Source: Thermococcus sp.
Lineage (GTDB): Archaea; Methanobacteriota_B; Thermococci; Thermococcales; Thermococcaceae
Direction: 5' to 3'
DNA length: 5,977 bases
Assembly (NCBI GenBank): GCA_021160985.1
Contig: JAGHBN010000059.1
Coordinates: forward strand, 1-5,977
Made by a program: the position numbers and the translations under genes. The notes below the pieces were generated by a model, which saw only the letters and a program-made list of their open reading frames with translations, was not told the origin of the DNA and did not search any database. Of this stretch, positions 1-5,977 are shown piece after piece (position 1 is the first letter of the stretch; each line of letters opens with the position of its first letter).

Positions 1-1219
1 CCTTCCTGCCCCGCATAAAGGCCGAAAGCAAATAGCCGAGCGCCAGGTACTGGACGAGCGAGAGGAAGAGGAGGGAGCCAAAGGCAAGGCCGAGCTCAAG
101 GGTTTTACTCAGGGGGGCACCCAGGTGGAAGGCGTAGGCAACGAGGGTGGCCAGATAGAGGGTAGCCCCGATGAAGACGGCAGAGATATCGCTCAGGAGT
201 GTCCCGAGGAAAAAGTCCCTCCTCCTCAACGGCTTGCTCAGCAGAACTCTAACAGTGCCGTTCTCGATGGCCGAGCCTATCGAGACCGCCCCGAGGGGGA
301 GGACAACAAAGGGGAGGAACACACCGGCCAAAGCCGAAATCAGGGCGTTCAAAATGCCGGTAGGGCCGTAAAGGGAGTGGTACTTGTCGAGGGTAGCCTT
401 GTTTAAGAAGGCCATCAACGTCGTCAGGGCGACGAAAGCCATGAAGCGCTTGCTCTGAAGGCTCAGCCCGAGGAAAACGCCGTAGAGCCCGCGGGGAGTG
501 AAGGAAAAACGGGGGGCCGAGAACGATTCAGAAGCCCTCAGCTCCCTCCTCCGGAAGGCCTCCATTCCCGCGAGCGACAGGCCAACGGAAAGGGCCAAAA
601 GTCCTCCAACGGCCCCATGGGAGACGGAAACGCTCCCCCCGATGGAGATTGCCCCATCAAGGTAAGCGGTCGGGATGAAGGAATAATCGAACTTTCCGAG
701 GAGAAGGAGAACTACAAACGCTCCCAGCCCGAGGAAGACCCCCGAATCGCGGGAGGTCGCTAAAGGGAGGAGGAGCAGGGCGATTCCGACTACACCAACC
801 AGCGAGAGCGAAAGGGCGAGGGAGCCGATGATGTAGTCCCTAACCTCGAGACCGTGGGCGAGCATCGCGAGCGCTCCCGAGAGTGAAATCCCAAGAGCGG
901 AAATTAGTGCGAGCTTCAGCCCCTCAAGAGCCCAGCCGAGGAAGTAATGCCTCCTGGTTATGGGCTTTGAGAGCATCAGGAGAACGTTGCCCCGCTCGAA
1001 GTCTGAGCCGAAGCGTGAGAGGAGCAGGATTAAGATTAGGGGAACCAGGAGGAACTTGAGGAAGTTGGGGAGCCACTTGGCGAGCAGGTCGGCGGTTATC
1101 AGGTAGCTGAGCCGTTCAGGAGACACGTTGGAATAGTGGAGGGTAAACCTGTTAACGTCTATCTCGACCGCTACGGCCGGGAAGAGGGAGAGGAGGAAGA
1201 GCAGGAGTTTAGTTCTCAT
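1..1219 (-). CDS. Internally duplicated ABC-2 type transporter permease, C-terminus cut off by the window edge
   Basis: Reading the minus strand from the ATG at 1219 gives 406 codons with no stop, running off the left edge. The protein is very hydrophobic. A short hydrophobic N-terminus (residues 4-18) and a polar outer loop (about 19-45) lead to a membrane segment at about 52-68, then a cytoplasmic loop with LLMLSKPITRRHYFLG (80-95). Further membrane segments follow to about 218. The pattern then repeats: a basic linker (about 222-258), a segment at about 295-315 and a second loop RVLLSKPLRRRDFFLG (324-339), with more segments after it. The loops are 244 residues apart, so two ABC-2 half-permeases appear fused; about 70-120 residues are probably missing at the end. 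An E/N-GxV-LLSKP-RR loop is typical of ABC-2 permeases (family knowledge). The start overlaps the previous stop as ATGA and has a good ribosome-binding site, so it should be co-translated with its neighbour. The substrate is unknown. Confidence 0.82.
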   Translation of the reverse strand, partial: MRTKLLLFLLSLFPAVAVEIDVNRFTLHYSNVSPERLSYLITADLLAKWLPNFLKFLLVPLILILLLSRFGSDFERGNVLLMLSKPITRRHYFLGWALEGLKLALISALGISLSGALAMLAHGLEVRDYIIGSLALSLSLVGVVGIALLLLPLATSRDSGVFLGLGAFVVLLLLGKFDYSFIPTAYLDGAISIGGSVSVSHGAVGGLLALSVGLSLAGMEAFRRRELRASESFSAPRFSFTPRGLYGVFLGLSLQSKRFMAFVALTTLMAFLNKATLDKYHSLYGPTGILNALISALAGVFLPFVVLPLGAVSIGSAIENGTVRVLLSKPLRRRDFFLGTLLSDISAVFIGATLYLATLVAYAFHLGAPLSKTLELGLAFGSLLFLSLVQYLALGYLLSAFMRGRK

Positions 1220-2469
1220 TTCGCACCACCCCAAGCGCTGAAGTCCATTCTCGAAAGCCTGAACGCTGAAAGGATGAGCGGGATAGCAGAGAGCACCATA
1301 AGAACCAGAGACGCCTCCGCTGAGCTAATCGCCGGAGCGAAGAGGAGTGCGAGCACCGGAATAAGGATTAGAGCCCCTTTCCTCGTGAACAGCCCTATAA
1401 AGAAAGTCAGGGACGCTAAAAAGAAGGCCACTCCGAAGGAAAACCTGCACACAGGAATTGAAACTCCAAATAGCAGGGAAGTGACAAGGAAGCGCCTCAG
1501 GAGGTAGCTCCTGCCAACGGGCTTGCTGAGTATTAAAACGGGGTTCTCCGAGAGGATTTCAAGAGAAGTAAGTGGTAGGAGGAAGAGCAGTGCGAAGGAC
1601 TTCAGTATCCCGTCAACGGGAAGAATCAGGAGAAGTATAAGGGTCTGAAAGGTCCTTGAGGCCCACAGGCCAGCGAGTTCTTTTTCAATCCACCGGGGAA
1701 GGAAGGGGATATACAGTGCAGGGAGAGAGGGTTTGATAAAGGTTCCCGGCTCAAAGCGCAGGAAGAGGAAAAGGGCAAGGGAAGTGAGGGCCAAGAAGGT
1801 GGCCAGCGTTATGGAGAGCCTGAGGAAAGCATCGCTGTCGCCTGTTTCGACGTCCTTCGCGAAGAGCTCAAGCTGTGCACCGGGAGAAAGGAAGGCGTAG
1901 TTTGAGTAGCGTCTCTCAAGCTCAGTAACGAGCCTGCCATATTCTTCTTTATTAGCCTTGTAGTCTTCCAGGCTCTTTATCTCAAGGGCACTCTGGGCCT
2001 TTTCCTGGGCTTTAAGCTGAATGATTCCCGGGGGGACGAAGGTGAGCAGGAGAAAAATTACAATGCCCGCGGTCATGGCCTTTTTGGGGCTCTTAATTGC
2101 AAGGGAAGTCAGATAACCCAGCGGGAGGAAGGGAATGGCAAACAGGGCAAAGACCACAGAGCGGACGTCAAAGAGAGCAAATGGGACAATCATAAGGAAA
2201 ACCATCAGCAGGTGGGAGAGAAAGAGCTCAAAAAAGAGGTGCAGTCGCCGGTAAGGCTTGGAGAGAAAAACCTGGGCTGTCTCCCAGAAGCCGACGGAAA
2301 GCATCAGGAAAAGAAAACCCGCAACGAAGTAGGGGAGCACGAGACGGGCACCGTCGAGGAGAGGATAAAGGGCTAATCCCACCGCGTAGAGCAGGAACAC
2401 GTTCCACTTGAGCTTCAGCAGTTCGACCTTAAACACCGGATATGCCCCGCGCCAGACAACCCCCGACAT
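1216..2469 (-). CDS. Internally duplicated ABC-2 type transporter permease with a charged outer loop
   Basis: This 417-residue polytopic membrane protein has no soluble ATPase domain. About ten to twelve membrane segments are visible by eye: roughly 23-40, 44-64, 80-100, 104-125, 133-150, 217-237, two in 272-300, and several in 325-405. Two cytoplasmic loops carry the same signature, QVFLSKPYRRLHLFFE (66-81) and LILSKPVGRSYLLRRF (312-327), 246 residues apart, which suggests two fused ABC-2 half-permeases as in the next gene. The first half has a long hydrophilic loop (about 151-215), rich in Lys, Glu and Gln, followed by an LSPGAQLELF stretch; ABC-2 permeases often have such an extracytoplasmic loop before the next membrane segment. 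The N-terminal stretch before the first segment (KVELLKLKW) also fits this family. It is the first gene of an operon with its own promoter at about 2502-2520. The ATG at 2469 is the first start after the predicted transcription start. No partner ATPase is in the window and the substrate is unknown. Confidence 0.8.
   Translation of the reverse strand: MSGVVWRGAYPVFKVELLKLKWNVFLLYAVGLALYPLLDGARLVLPYFVAGFLFLMLSVGFWETAQVFLSKPYRRLHLFFELFLSHLLMVFLMIVPFALFDVRSVVFALFAIPFLPLGYLTSLAIKSPKKAMTAGIVIFLLLTFVPPGIIQLKAQEKAQSALEIKSLEDYKANKEEYGRLVTELERRYSNYAFLSPGAQLELFAKDVETGDSDAFLRLSITLATFLALTSLALFLFLRFEPGTFIKPSLPALYIPFLPRWIEKELAGLWASRTFQTLILLLILPVDGILKSFALLFLLPLTSLEILSENPVLILSKPVGRSYLLRRFLVTSLLFGVSIPVCRFSFGVAFFLASLTFFIGLFTRKGALILIPVLALLFAPAISSAEASLVLMVLSAIPLILSAFRLSRMDFSAWGGAK
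1224..1230 (-). promoter_or_regulatory. Ribosome-binding site of the downstream duplicated permease
   Basis: GGTGGTG on the minus strand ends four bases before the ATG at 1219. It lies inside the last codons of the preceding permease gene. The GGTG core matches the archaeal 16S 3' end (anti-SD from UCACCUCC). It fixes the start at 1219 and, with the ATGA overlap, points to translational coupling of the two permeases. Confidence 0.7.
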
Positions 2470-2501
2470 TAAACCACATCCCTCCAGACAGAAGCTACAA
2501 A

Positions 2502-2520
2502 GACTTTTATAAGATTTTTC
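2502..2520 (-). promoter_or_regulatory. Archaeal BRE plus TATA promoter of the two-permease operon
   Basis: The minus strand reads GAAAAAT (2520-2514, BRE-like) and then CTTATAAAAG, with the TATA core TTATAAAA at 2512-2505. Archaeal transcription normally starts about 25 bases downstream of the box centre, here about 2480-2485. That leaves a leader of only about 11-16 bases before the ATG at 2469. The sequence GGAGG (2485-2481) sits at or near this start point, so it may be only partly present in the mRNA; a GTGG at 2477-2474 is closer to the ATG. This is the best promoter in the only sizeable gap between genes. Confidence 0.7.
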
Positions 2521-2565
2521 TATCTCTGAAGAGTTATCCGGGTGTTAAAATTTTTCCAACCGCCC

Positions 2566-2588
2566 AAAACCAAAAAAATGAATGAAAA
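2566..2588 (-). terminator. Oligo-T transcription terminator after the FtsX-like permease gene
   Basis: Starting 17 bases after the TAA at 2605, the minus strand has T-runs in close order: TTTT (2588-2585), TTTTTTT (2578-2572) and TTTT (2569-2566). No strong hairpin precedes them, only a weak AGC/GCT pairing. Short U-tracts without a stable stem are the usual archaeal terminator. Its place between the end of one gene and the promoter of the next supports two separate transcription units. Confidence 0.6.
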
Positions 2589-2604
2589 GCCGCCCGAAGC
2601 TCCG

Positions 2605-4551
2605 TTAGCTCCTCAGCGCTTTAACGACGTCAAGCCTGTTAAGCGCCCTCTCCGTCAGCAGAACTATGAAGACCCCATAGAGGGGGTAAAGCACCAGCAG
2701 TAGAGGGAATATTTTAGTCAAATCACCCATACCAAGCTCCGCTGGCAGAACGATATTCCCGATGTACTCCCCGACCTTAAGGCTTACCGGCAGGGCCAGG
2801 AGCGAGCCTGCAATCAGCGAGGGCAGAGCCTTTCTCAGGGACTCTTTCCAGACGTGGGAGTTCGGGATTCCGACAGCTTTGAGCGTTGCGTAGACCTTCT
2901 CGTTGCTCTCGATTTCGAGGTAAATTAAGGCAAAGAGCGCGAAGAGGCTTATGAGGAAGATTATGCCCATCACCCCGTAAGCCGCGGCCTTAAAGAGCAT
3001 TAAGTTGTTTTTTGCCAGTCTCTTTTTGTTTTCAAGTGTCCTTGCGTTCAAGCCAAGCTCCTCGTACCTCTCCTTTAGCTCCTCCGGGTTTTCCACGTTC
3101 AGAAAGGCAACTCTATCTGGGACAGCGTTAATCTTCGGAAGAAACACTGCTTTGAAGTCGTAGAAGTACATGTCGCTTATCCCAACAACGCGGTATTCCC
3201 TCTCCTCCCCGAGAAGCTGGACTTTAATCGTATCGCCCACCTTCAGGCCGAGCTTCCTCGCGAGGCCCTTCTCAATGACCGCCTCGTCTTCCTTCTCGAA
3301 CCACCGGCCGGCGATGAGGGTTTTCTCAAAGATGCTTTCATAGTCAAAGAAGTATATCTCCGTGGTCATTCCGTTAACCTTTTGCCCGCTCAGATAGCCG
3401 GCCTTCTCCCCGGGAATCTGTGCTATTTTCGAAGGATCACCCCACACCTCAAGATTATAGGGAAGTTCAAGGGTTAGTGTGTTTTCAATCCCCTTGACGC
3501 CAAAGTATGCCGAGGAGGAGGCTAAGAAAACGACGAAAAAGGCGGCGAAGAACCTGAGCCGGGAGCTCTTTCTGGGGGTGAAGCGCAGGGCCTCGATCGT
3601 CCGAATCCTCGAAACGTAGAGGTACGGGAGCGAGAGGATTAAGGCTGTGCCGAGCAGGATAACGACGTCGAACTCTAAGGGATAGGTGTAATTCAGGCTT
3701 GTCTTCATAGGAAACCTTGATACTATGTAGGAGTAGCCAAGCTTCATCCCAATAGGGATTCCCGCCAGATACGCGGTCAGGGCGACGAGCGTCTGGTCGC
3801 CGAGGAAGAGAGCCGAGACGAACGAGTCCGGAAGGCCCAGCGCTTTCAGCACCCCAACCTCCCTGACGTTCTCTTTGACGTGCGTTACAGTGAGGAGGAC
3901 GATGACGACCAGCGACGCTCCGAGGAGGAGGTAGAAGAAGCTCATTGCGAAGTTTTTGACGTTCCTCAGGCTGTCCATGTATGGAATTTCACTGTCTTCA
4001 TAGACCTGGAAATAATCAACCTTCGCGTTCTCCATTAAGAACATGGCCAGGGCTTCCGTGTTGTTGCAACGCATAAGGGCGTAAAGGCGCCCTCCCCTCT
4101 CGTTTACCAGGATGATGGGGGTGCCCATGAGGTAGTAGTACGACCCTTTGACTTCATACACTTCATCCCCAATTTTGATTTTATCGCCCTTCTTCACCTC
4201 GGGAAACGCCAGGACGACGGCGCCGTCTTCCGGCGTTCTCACGTGGAGGGACTTGAACTCGCCGTATCCAACAACCGCCCGGTATTCTTTCCCGTTGAAC
4301 TCCACCTCCGTGTCGTTAAAGTAGACGTAGTTCACGACTTCCCCAAACCTGCCCAGCTCCTCGACCGTGACCCCCTCGACGGCAAGCTCCACGTTCCCCA
4401 GCTCGGCGAAGTCCTCAACGGCCTTGCTTATGCTGCCAACCGCCGAGAGGGCGAAATTGAAACCGATGCTGACAAAGAAAAACGCCAGGAACACCACCGC
4501 GGCTTTTTTCTTCTCGCGCCCGAGCTTTCTAAGGACTGCCCTTAACCTCAT
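2605..4551 (-). CDS. FtsX/MacB-type ABC transporter permease, two fused permease halves
   Basis: The protein has 648 residues from the ATG at 4551 and is probably the membrane partner of the LolD/MacB-type ATPase encoded just before it. Membrane segments by eye: about 17-38, then a beta-rich outer domain (about 45-195), 200-222, 244-267, 293-313, 332-350, a second outer domain (about 355-515), 522-545, 577-597 and 614-634. That makes eight, arranged as two FtsX-like units. Each unit has the cytoplasmic motif that follows its second segment: REVGVLKALGLP (about 230-241) and KVYATLKAVGIP (about 552-563). The second outer domain has a stretch common in MacB-type periplasmic domains (GLKVGDTIKV, about 435-444). 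A GTG at 4560 gives a frame three residues longer, but GGTGAGG sits just upstream of the ATG at 4551, so the ATG is preferred. The start overlaps the ATPase end by 23 bases. Related systems export lipids, peptides or drugs, or act by mechanotransmission; the substrate here is not visible. Confidence 0.9.
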   Translation of the reverse strand: MRLRAVLRKLGREKKKAAVVFLAFFFVSIGFNFALSAVGSISKAVEDFAELGNVELAVEGVTVEELGRFGEVVNYVYFNDTEVEFNGKEYRAVVGYGEFKSLHVRTPEDGAVVLAFPEVKKGDKIKIGDEVYEVKGSYYYLMGTPIILVNERGGRLYALMRCNNTEALAMFLMENAKVDYFQVYEDSEIPYMDSLRNVKNFAMSFFYLLLGASLVVIVLLTVTHVKENVREVGVLKALGLPDSFVSALFLGDQTLVALTAYLAGIPIGMKLGYSYIVSRFPMKTSLNYTYPLEFDVVILLGTALILSLPYLYVSRIRTIEALRFTPRKSSRLRFFAAFFVVFLASSSAYFGVKGIENTLTLELPYNLEVWGDPSKIAQIPGEKAGYLSGQKVNGMTTEIYFFDYESIFEKTLIAGRWFEKEDEAVIEKGLARKLGLKVGDTIKVQLLGEEREYRVVGISDMYFYDFKAVFLPKINAVPDRVAFLNVENPEELKERYEELGLNARTLENKKRLAKNNLMLFKAAAYGVMGIIFLISLFALFALIYLEIESNEKVYATLKAVGIPNSHVWKESLRKALPSLIAGSLLALPVSLKVGEYIGNIVLPAELGMGDLTKIFPLLLVLYPLYGVFIVLLTERALNRLDVVKALRS

Positions 4552-5200
4552 GAACCTCACCGTCCCTGAGGAGTATCAGGACGTCGGCGAACTCGAAAAA
4601 CTCCCTCTCATGGGTGGAGGCTATGACGGTAACGCCCTCCTCCTCGTTTATCCGCCTCAACAGCTTCCAAACTCTCATCTTGTTCTCCCAGTCGAGGTTT
4701 GCCGTCGGCTCGTCCGCGAAGAGGTACTTCGGCTTATTGGCCAAGGCCCTCGCGATGGCAATTCTCTGCATCTCGCCGCCGCTCATCTGGGACGGCGTCT
4801 TGTCCTTCAAATGCTCGGCGTTGACGAGCCTCAACAGCTCCAGCGCCCTCCCCTCGGGGTTCCTGATTTTCCGGGGGTACTTCATCGGGAGCATGACGTT
4901 TTCGAGGCCGGTCAGGTAGGGCACAAGGTAAAAGAACTGGAATATTATCCCGAAGTTTTCCAGGCGGTAGCGCCTCAGCTCTTTCTCCCCCATTGCGGTT
5001 ATATCGGTCCCGTCCACGACTACCCTGCCGCCCGTCGGCCTGTCAATGCCTGTCAGGATGTTGAGGAGGGTAGTCTTCCCGCTCCCCGAAGCGCCGGCTA
5101 TAATGTAGAACTTTCCGTCCTCAAACTTTAGGGTAATCCTCTTTAGAGCCCGGACTTTACCGAACTCATACACCTTCTCAACGTTTTGAACTTCGATCAT
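4529..5200 (-). CDS. ABC transporter ATPase of the LolD/MacB type
   Basis: A cytoplasmic nucleotide-binding subunit of 223 residues from the ATG at 5200, the usual length for this subfamily. All ABC motifs are present: Walker A GASGSGKT (36-43), Q-loop glutamine in IIFQFFYLVPYLTGLENV (Gln88), signature MSGGEMQR (139-146), Walker B YLFADEP with catalytic Glu164, D-loop ANLD (167-170) and switch histidine in STHE (His197). The signature has Glu where SGGQ is usual, a common variant that need not affect activity. The Q-loop/FYL.P.LT..ENV pattern and short length match LolD, MacB and FtsE relatives that pair with FtsX-type permeases, exactly what follows here. An in-frame ATG at 5212 would add four residues but has no ribosome-binding site, whereas the ATG at 5200 has GGTGG five bases upstream. 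The gene starts one base after the stop of the AT-rich gene and overlaps the permease start. It should work as a homodimer on the fused permease. Confidence 0.95.
   Translation of the reverse strand: MIEVQNVEKVYEFGKVRALKRITLKFEDGKFYIIAGASGSGKTTLLNILTGIDRPTGGRVVVDGTDITAMGEKELRRYRLENFGIIFQFFYLVPYLTGLENVMLPMKYPRKIRNPEGRALELLRLVNAEHLKDKTPSQMSGGEMQRIAIARALANKPKYLFADEPTANLDWENKMRVWKLLRRINEEEGVTVIASTHEREFFEFADVLILLRDGEVHEVKGSP
4555..4561 (-). promoter_or_regulatory. Ribosome-binding site that selects the ATG start of the FtsX-like permease
   Basis: GGTGAGG on the minus strand ends three bases before the ATG at 4551. The alternative GTG start at 4560 lies inside this motif and has only a weak AGGG upstream. 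The site sits inside the 3' end of the ATPase gene, which suggests coupled translation. Confidence 0.6.
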
Positions 5201-5201
5201 T

Positions 5202-5977
5202 TTAACCACCATTGAATGTTTGCCAAAACTGACCCGCTGTCAAGCTTATTTTTTCGCTAGTGAGATACTCATATAACGAAAGTGCGGCACCAAATGATTC
5301 GAGAAAGATACAATATGGTTTTGGTATATAAATCTCAATGTCCATTAATTTATCAGCAAATATATACAAGGCATCCTTAAGTATGGGATCCTTCCCAATT
5401 CCACTTACCAAGAATTTTGCAGTATCTATCGGAATATCTACCTCAGAAAGAACCATGAGGACATTTTCAAGAATTTTGTTTAGATATGTGCTATAAATAT
5501 AAAATGCTGAAATTTTTGCCTGATTGTGTAAATTATACGGAGTATTTGTGATTTTGTTCAGATATTTTTTGTTAGGAAAACACCCAATAAATTGTAAAAT
5601 CACTTCAGAAGAGTTAATAGAGTCCACCTGATACGGTGATTTGTATTCTTTTAATGTCCGAGCAACTTCTGTTTTGGCTATGAGAGATAACGCCTCGTAA
5701 AGTTTAATATTTGTAGTTGGAGAAGAAAGAGATTTTTTACCAAATACTAACACATTGTTAGATACACTAGGTAGCGGAGTGTATAGCGCTCCAACCCATA
5801 AGGCGACACCAGAAGAATAATGTATTTCCATAGGGATGGCCCGTCCAGAGAGCACCGGGATAAATAAAGTAGAAGCGGAGTTCATATGTATTAACATTCC
5901 ATTTTCCAAGAGTTTTTCTGCAATATATCTAACAGCGTGTATTGAAGACATATACTGCCAAGATTTGAGAGAAGTCA
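5202..5977 (-). CDS. AT-rich, N-terminally cut gene; probable degenerate hydantoinase/MfnF-like ASKHA-fold protein
   Basis: The frame stays open to the right edge, so the ATG at 5951 (249 residues to the stop) is probably internal; 257 residues are visible. Numbered from that Met, the order of motifs resembles, from memory, the C-terminal two thirds of the H4MPT-linked/MfnF hydantoinase-like family. There is a Trp-containing helix just before it (SWQY...HAVRYIAE), HMNSASTLFIPVLSGRAI (22-39) where the family has DIGSTTTDIIPI, then SSGVALWVGALYTPLPSV (46-63) where it has SGELVYTGVxRTP, a helical middle, FLVSGIGKDPIL (180-191) like the glycine-rich adenosine loop, and FGAALSL (220-226) near the end. 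The Asp and Gly residues of the phosphate loop appear replaced, so ATP use may be lost. Base use is sharply AT-rich (two 60-base lines counted by hand at 23% and 25% GC, another at 37%) against 63% in a line of the ATPase gene, which suggests transfer. BadF/HgdC-type activators share the fold and are an alternative. The coding call is good; the family call is tentative. Confidence 0.6.
   Translation of the reverse strand, partial: TSLKSWQYMSSIHAVRYIAEKLLENGMLIHMNSASTLFIPVLSGRAIPMEIHYSSGVALWVGALYTPLPSVSNNVLVFGKKSLSSPTTNIKLYEALSLIAKTEVARTLKEYKSPYQVDSINSSEVILQFIGCFPNKKYLNKITNTPYNLHNQAKISAFYIYSTYLNKILENVLMVLSEVDIPIDTAKFLVSGIGKDPILKDALYIFADKLMDIEIYIPKPYCIFLESFGAALSLYEYLTSEKISLTAGQFWQTFNGG
5206..5210 (-). 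promoter_or_regulatory. Ribosome-binding site of the ABC ATPase, lying in the last codons of the upstream gene
   Basis: GGTGG on the minus strand is five bases upstream of the ATG at 5200. It is formed by the final GGT GGT (Gly-Gly) codons before the TAA of the AT-rich gene. It decides for the ATG at 5200 over the one at 5212, which overlaps the motif's upstream side and has no site of its own. Confidence 0.65.
5244..5256 (-). promoter_or_regulatory. Possible promoter for the ATPase/permease pair, inside the AT-rich gene
   Basis: The minus strand reads CGAAAAAATAAGC, which resembles a BRE (CGAAA) running into an imperfect TATA element. Transcription would start near 5220-5225, giving a leader of about 20-25 bases that includes the GGTGG site. 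This fits an archaeal promoter, but the box is weak and AT-rich coding sequence throws up such matches by chance, so the pair may instead be read from upstream. Confidence 0.3.

Noticed and set aside
50..80. GAGGAAGAG-like purine repeats, seen here and again near 1185-1205 and elsewhere
   Set aside because: They are the reverse complement of CTC/TTC codons for Leu and Phe in membrane segments, not a true repeat family.
125..406. Plus-strand open frames in the left part of the window
   Set aside because: The minus strand here encodes an uninterrupted hydrophobic protein with two ABC-2 loops. The plus frames are low-complexity Gly/Glu-rich shadows.
1136..1507. Plus-strand open frame of 123 codons
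   Set aside because: It is antisense to the two permease genes across their junction. Its composition mirrors the Leu/Phe-rich codons of the opposite strand (long Glu/Arg/Lys runs) and it has no plausible domain.
2541..2565. Possible hairpin GGGCGGTT with AACACCC in the intergenic gap
   Set aside because: The pairing has mismatches at two positions and a long AT loop, and it lies beyond the T-runs, so it is not a convincing terminator or riboswitch stem.
4243..4545. Plus-strand open frame of 100 codons opposite the FtsX-like permease
   Set aside because: It is antisense to the first membrane segment and outer domain of a well-supported permease, with no recognisable feature of its own.
4558..4560. 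GTG at 4560 as start of the FtsX-like permease
   Set aside because: It overlaps the GGTGAGG site that is well placed for the ATG at 4551 and has no good site of its own; it adds only three residues.
4614..4919. Plus-strand open frame of 101 codons opposite the ABC ATPase
   Set aside because: It is opposite the signature and Walker B region of the ATPase and is explained by that gene.
4367..5131. Plus-strand open frame of 254 codons
   Set aside because: It lies entirely opposite the ATPase gene and the start of the permease gene, both of which have clear family motifs. It is an antisense shadow of GC-rich coding sequence.

Overview
The window looks archaeal, and most like a member of the Thermococcales (Thermococcus/Pyrococcus group). 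Three things point that way: Shine-Dalgarno cores of the GGTG/GGTGG type, a BRE plus TATA promoter in the one real intergenic gap, and compact, overlapping genes whose proteins are rich in Lys, Glu, Arg and Leu. The genus is inferred from style, not from a marker gene. All five protein genes lie on the minus strand, so transcription runs right to left. No RNA gene, IS element, CRISPR array or attachment site was found.

Layout from the right edge, in transcription order. (1) 5202-5977 is the 3' part of an AT-rich gene running off the window. It looks like a degenerate relative of the hydantoinase/MfnF-type ASKHA-fold proteins. (2) One base later a GC-rich pair begins: an ABC ATPase of the LolD/MacB type (start probably 5200), then an overlapping permease of the FtsX/MacB type (start probably 4551, end 2605). 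(3) 2470-2604 is a 135-base gap holding an oligo-T terminator and then a promoter. (4) This promoter leads a second operon of two polytopic membrane proteins, 1216-2469 and 1-1219 (running off the left edge), joined by an ATGA stop/start overlap. Both look like ABC-2 type permeases.

How the genes work together: the ATPase and FtsX-like protein should form one complete exporter-class ABC complex, with an ATPase homodimer driving a permease that carries both permease halves in one chain. The second operon gives two more permease chains, each with two copies of an SKP-R loop about 245 residues apart, so each is probably an internally duplicated ABC-2 permease. No matching ABC-2 ATPase is in the window; it may lie beyond the left edge. 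No substrate can be read from the sequence for either transporter.

The most unusual points are the composition break at about 5200, where a roughly 25-40% GC gene abuts transporter genes near 60% GC and supplies the ATPase ribosome-binding site from its own last codons; the apparent loss of the phosphate-binding motif in that AT-rich protein; and the paired, internally duplicated permeases without an ATPase. I did not find a clearly new multi-gene system.
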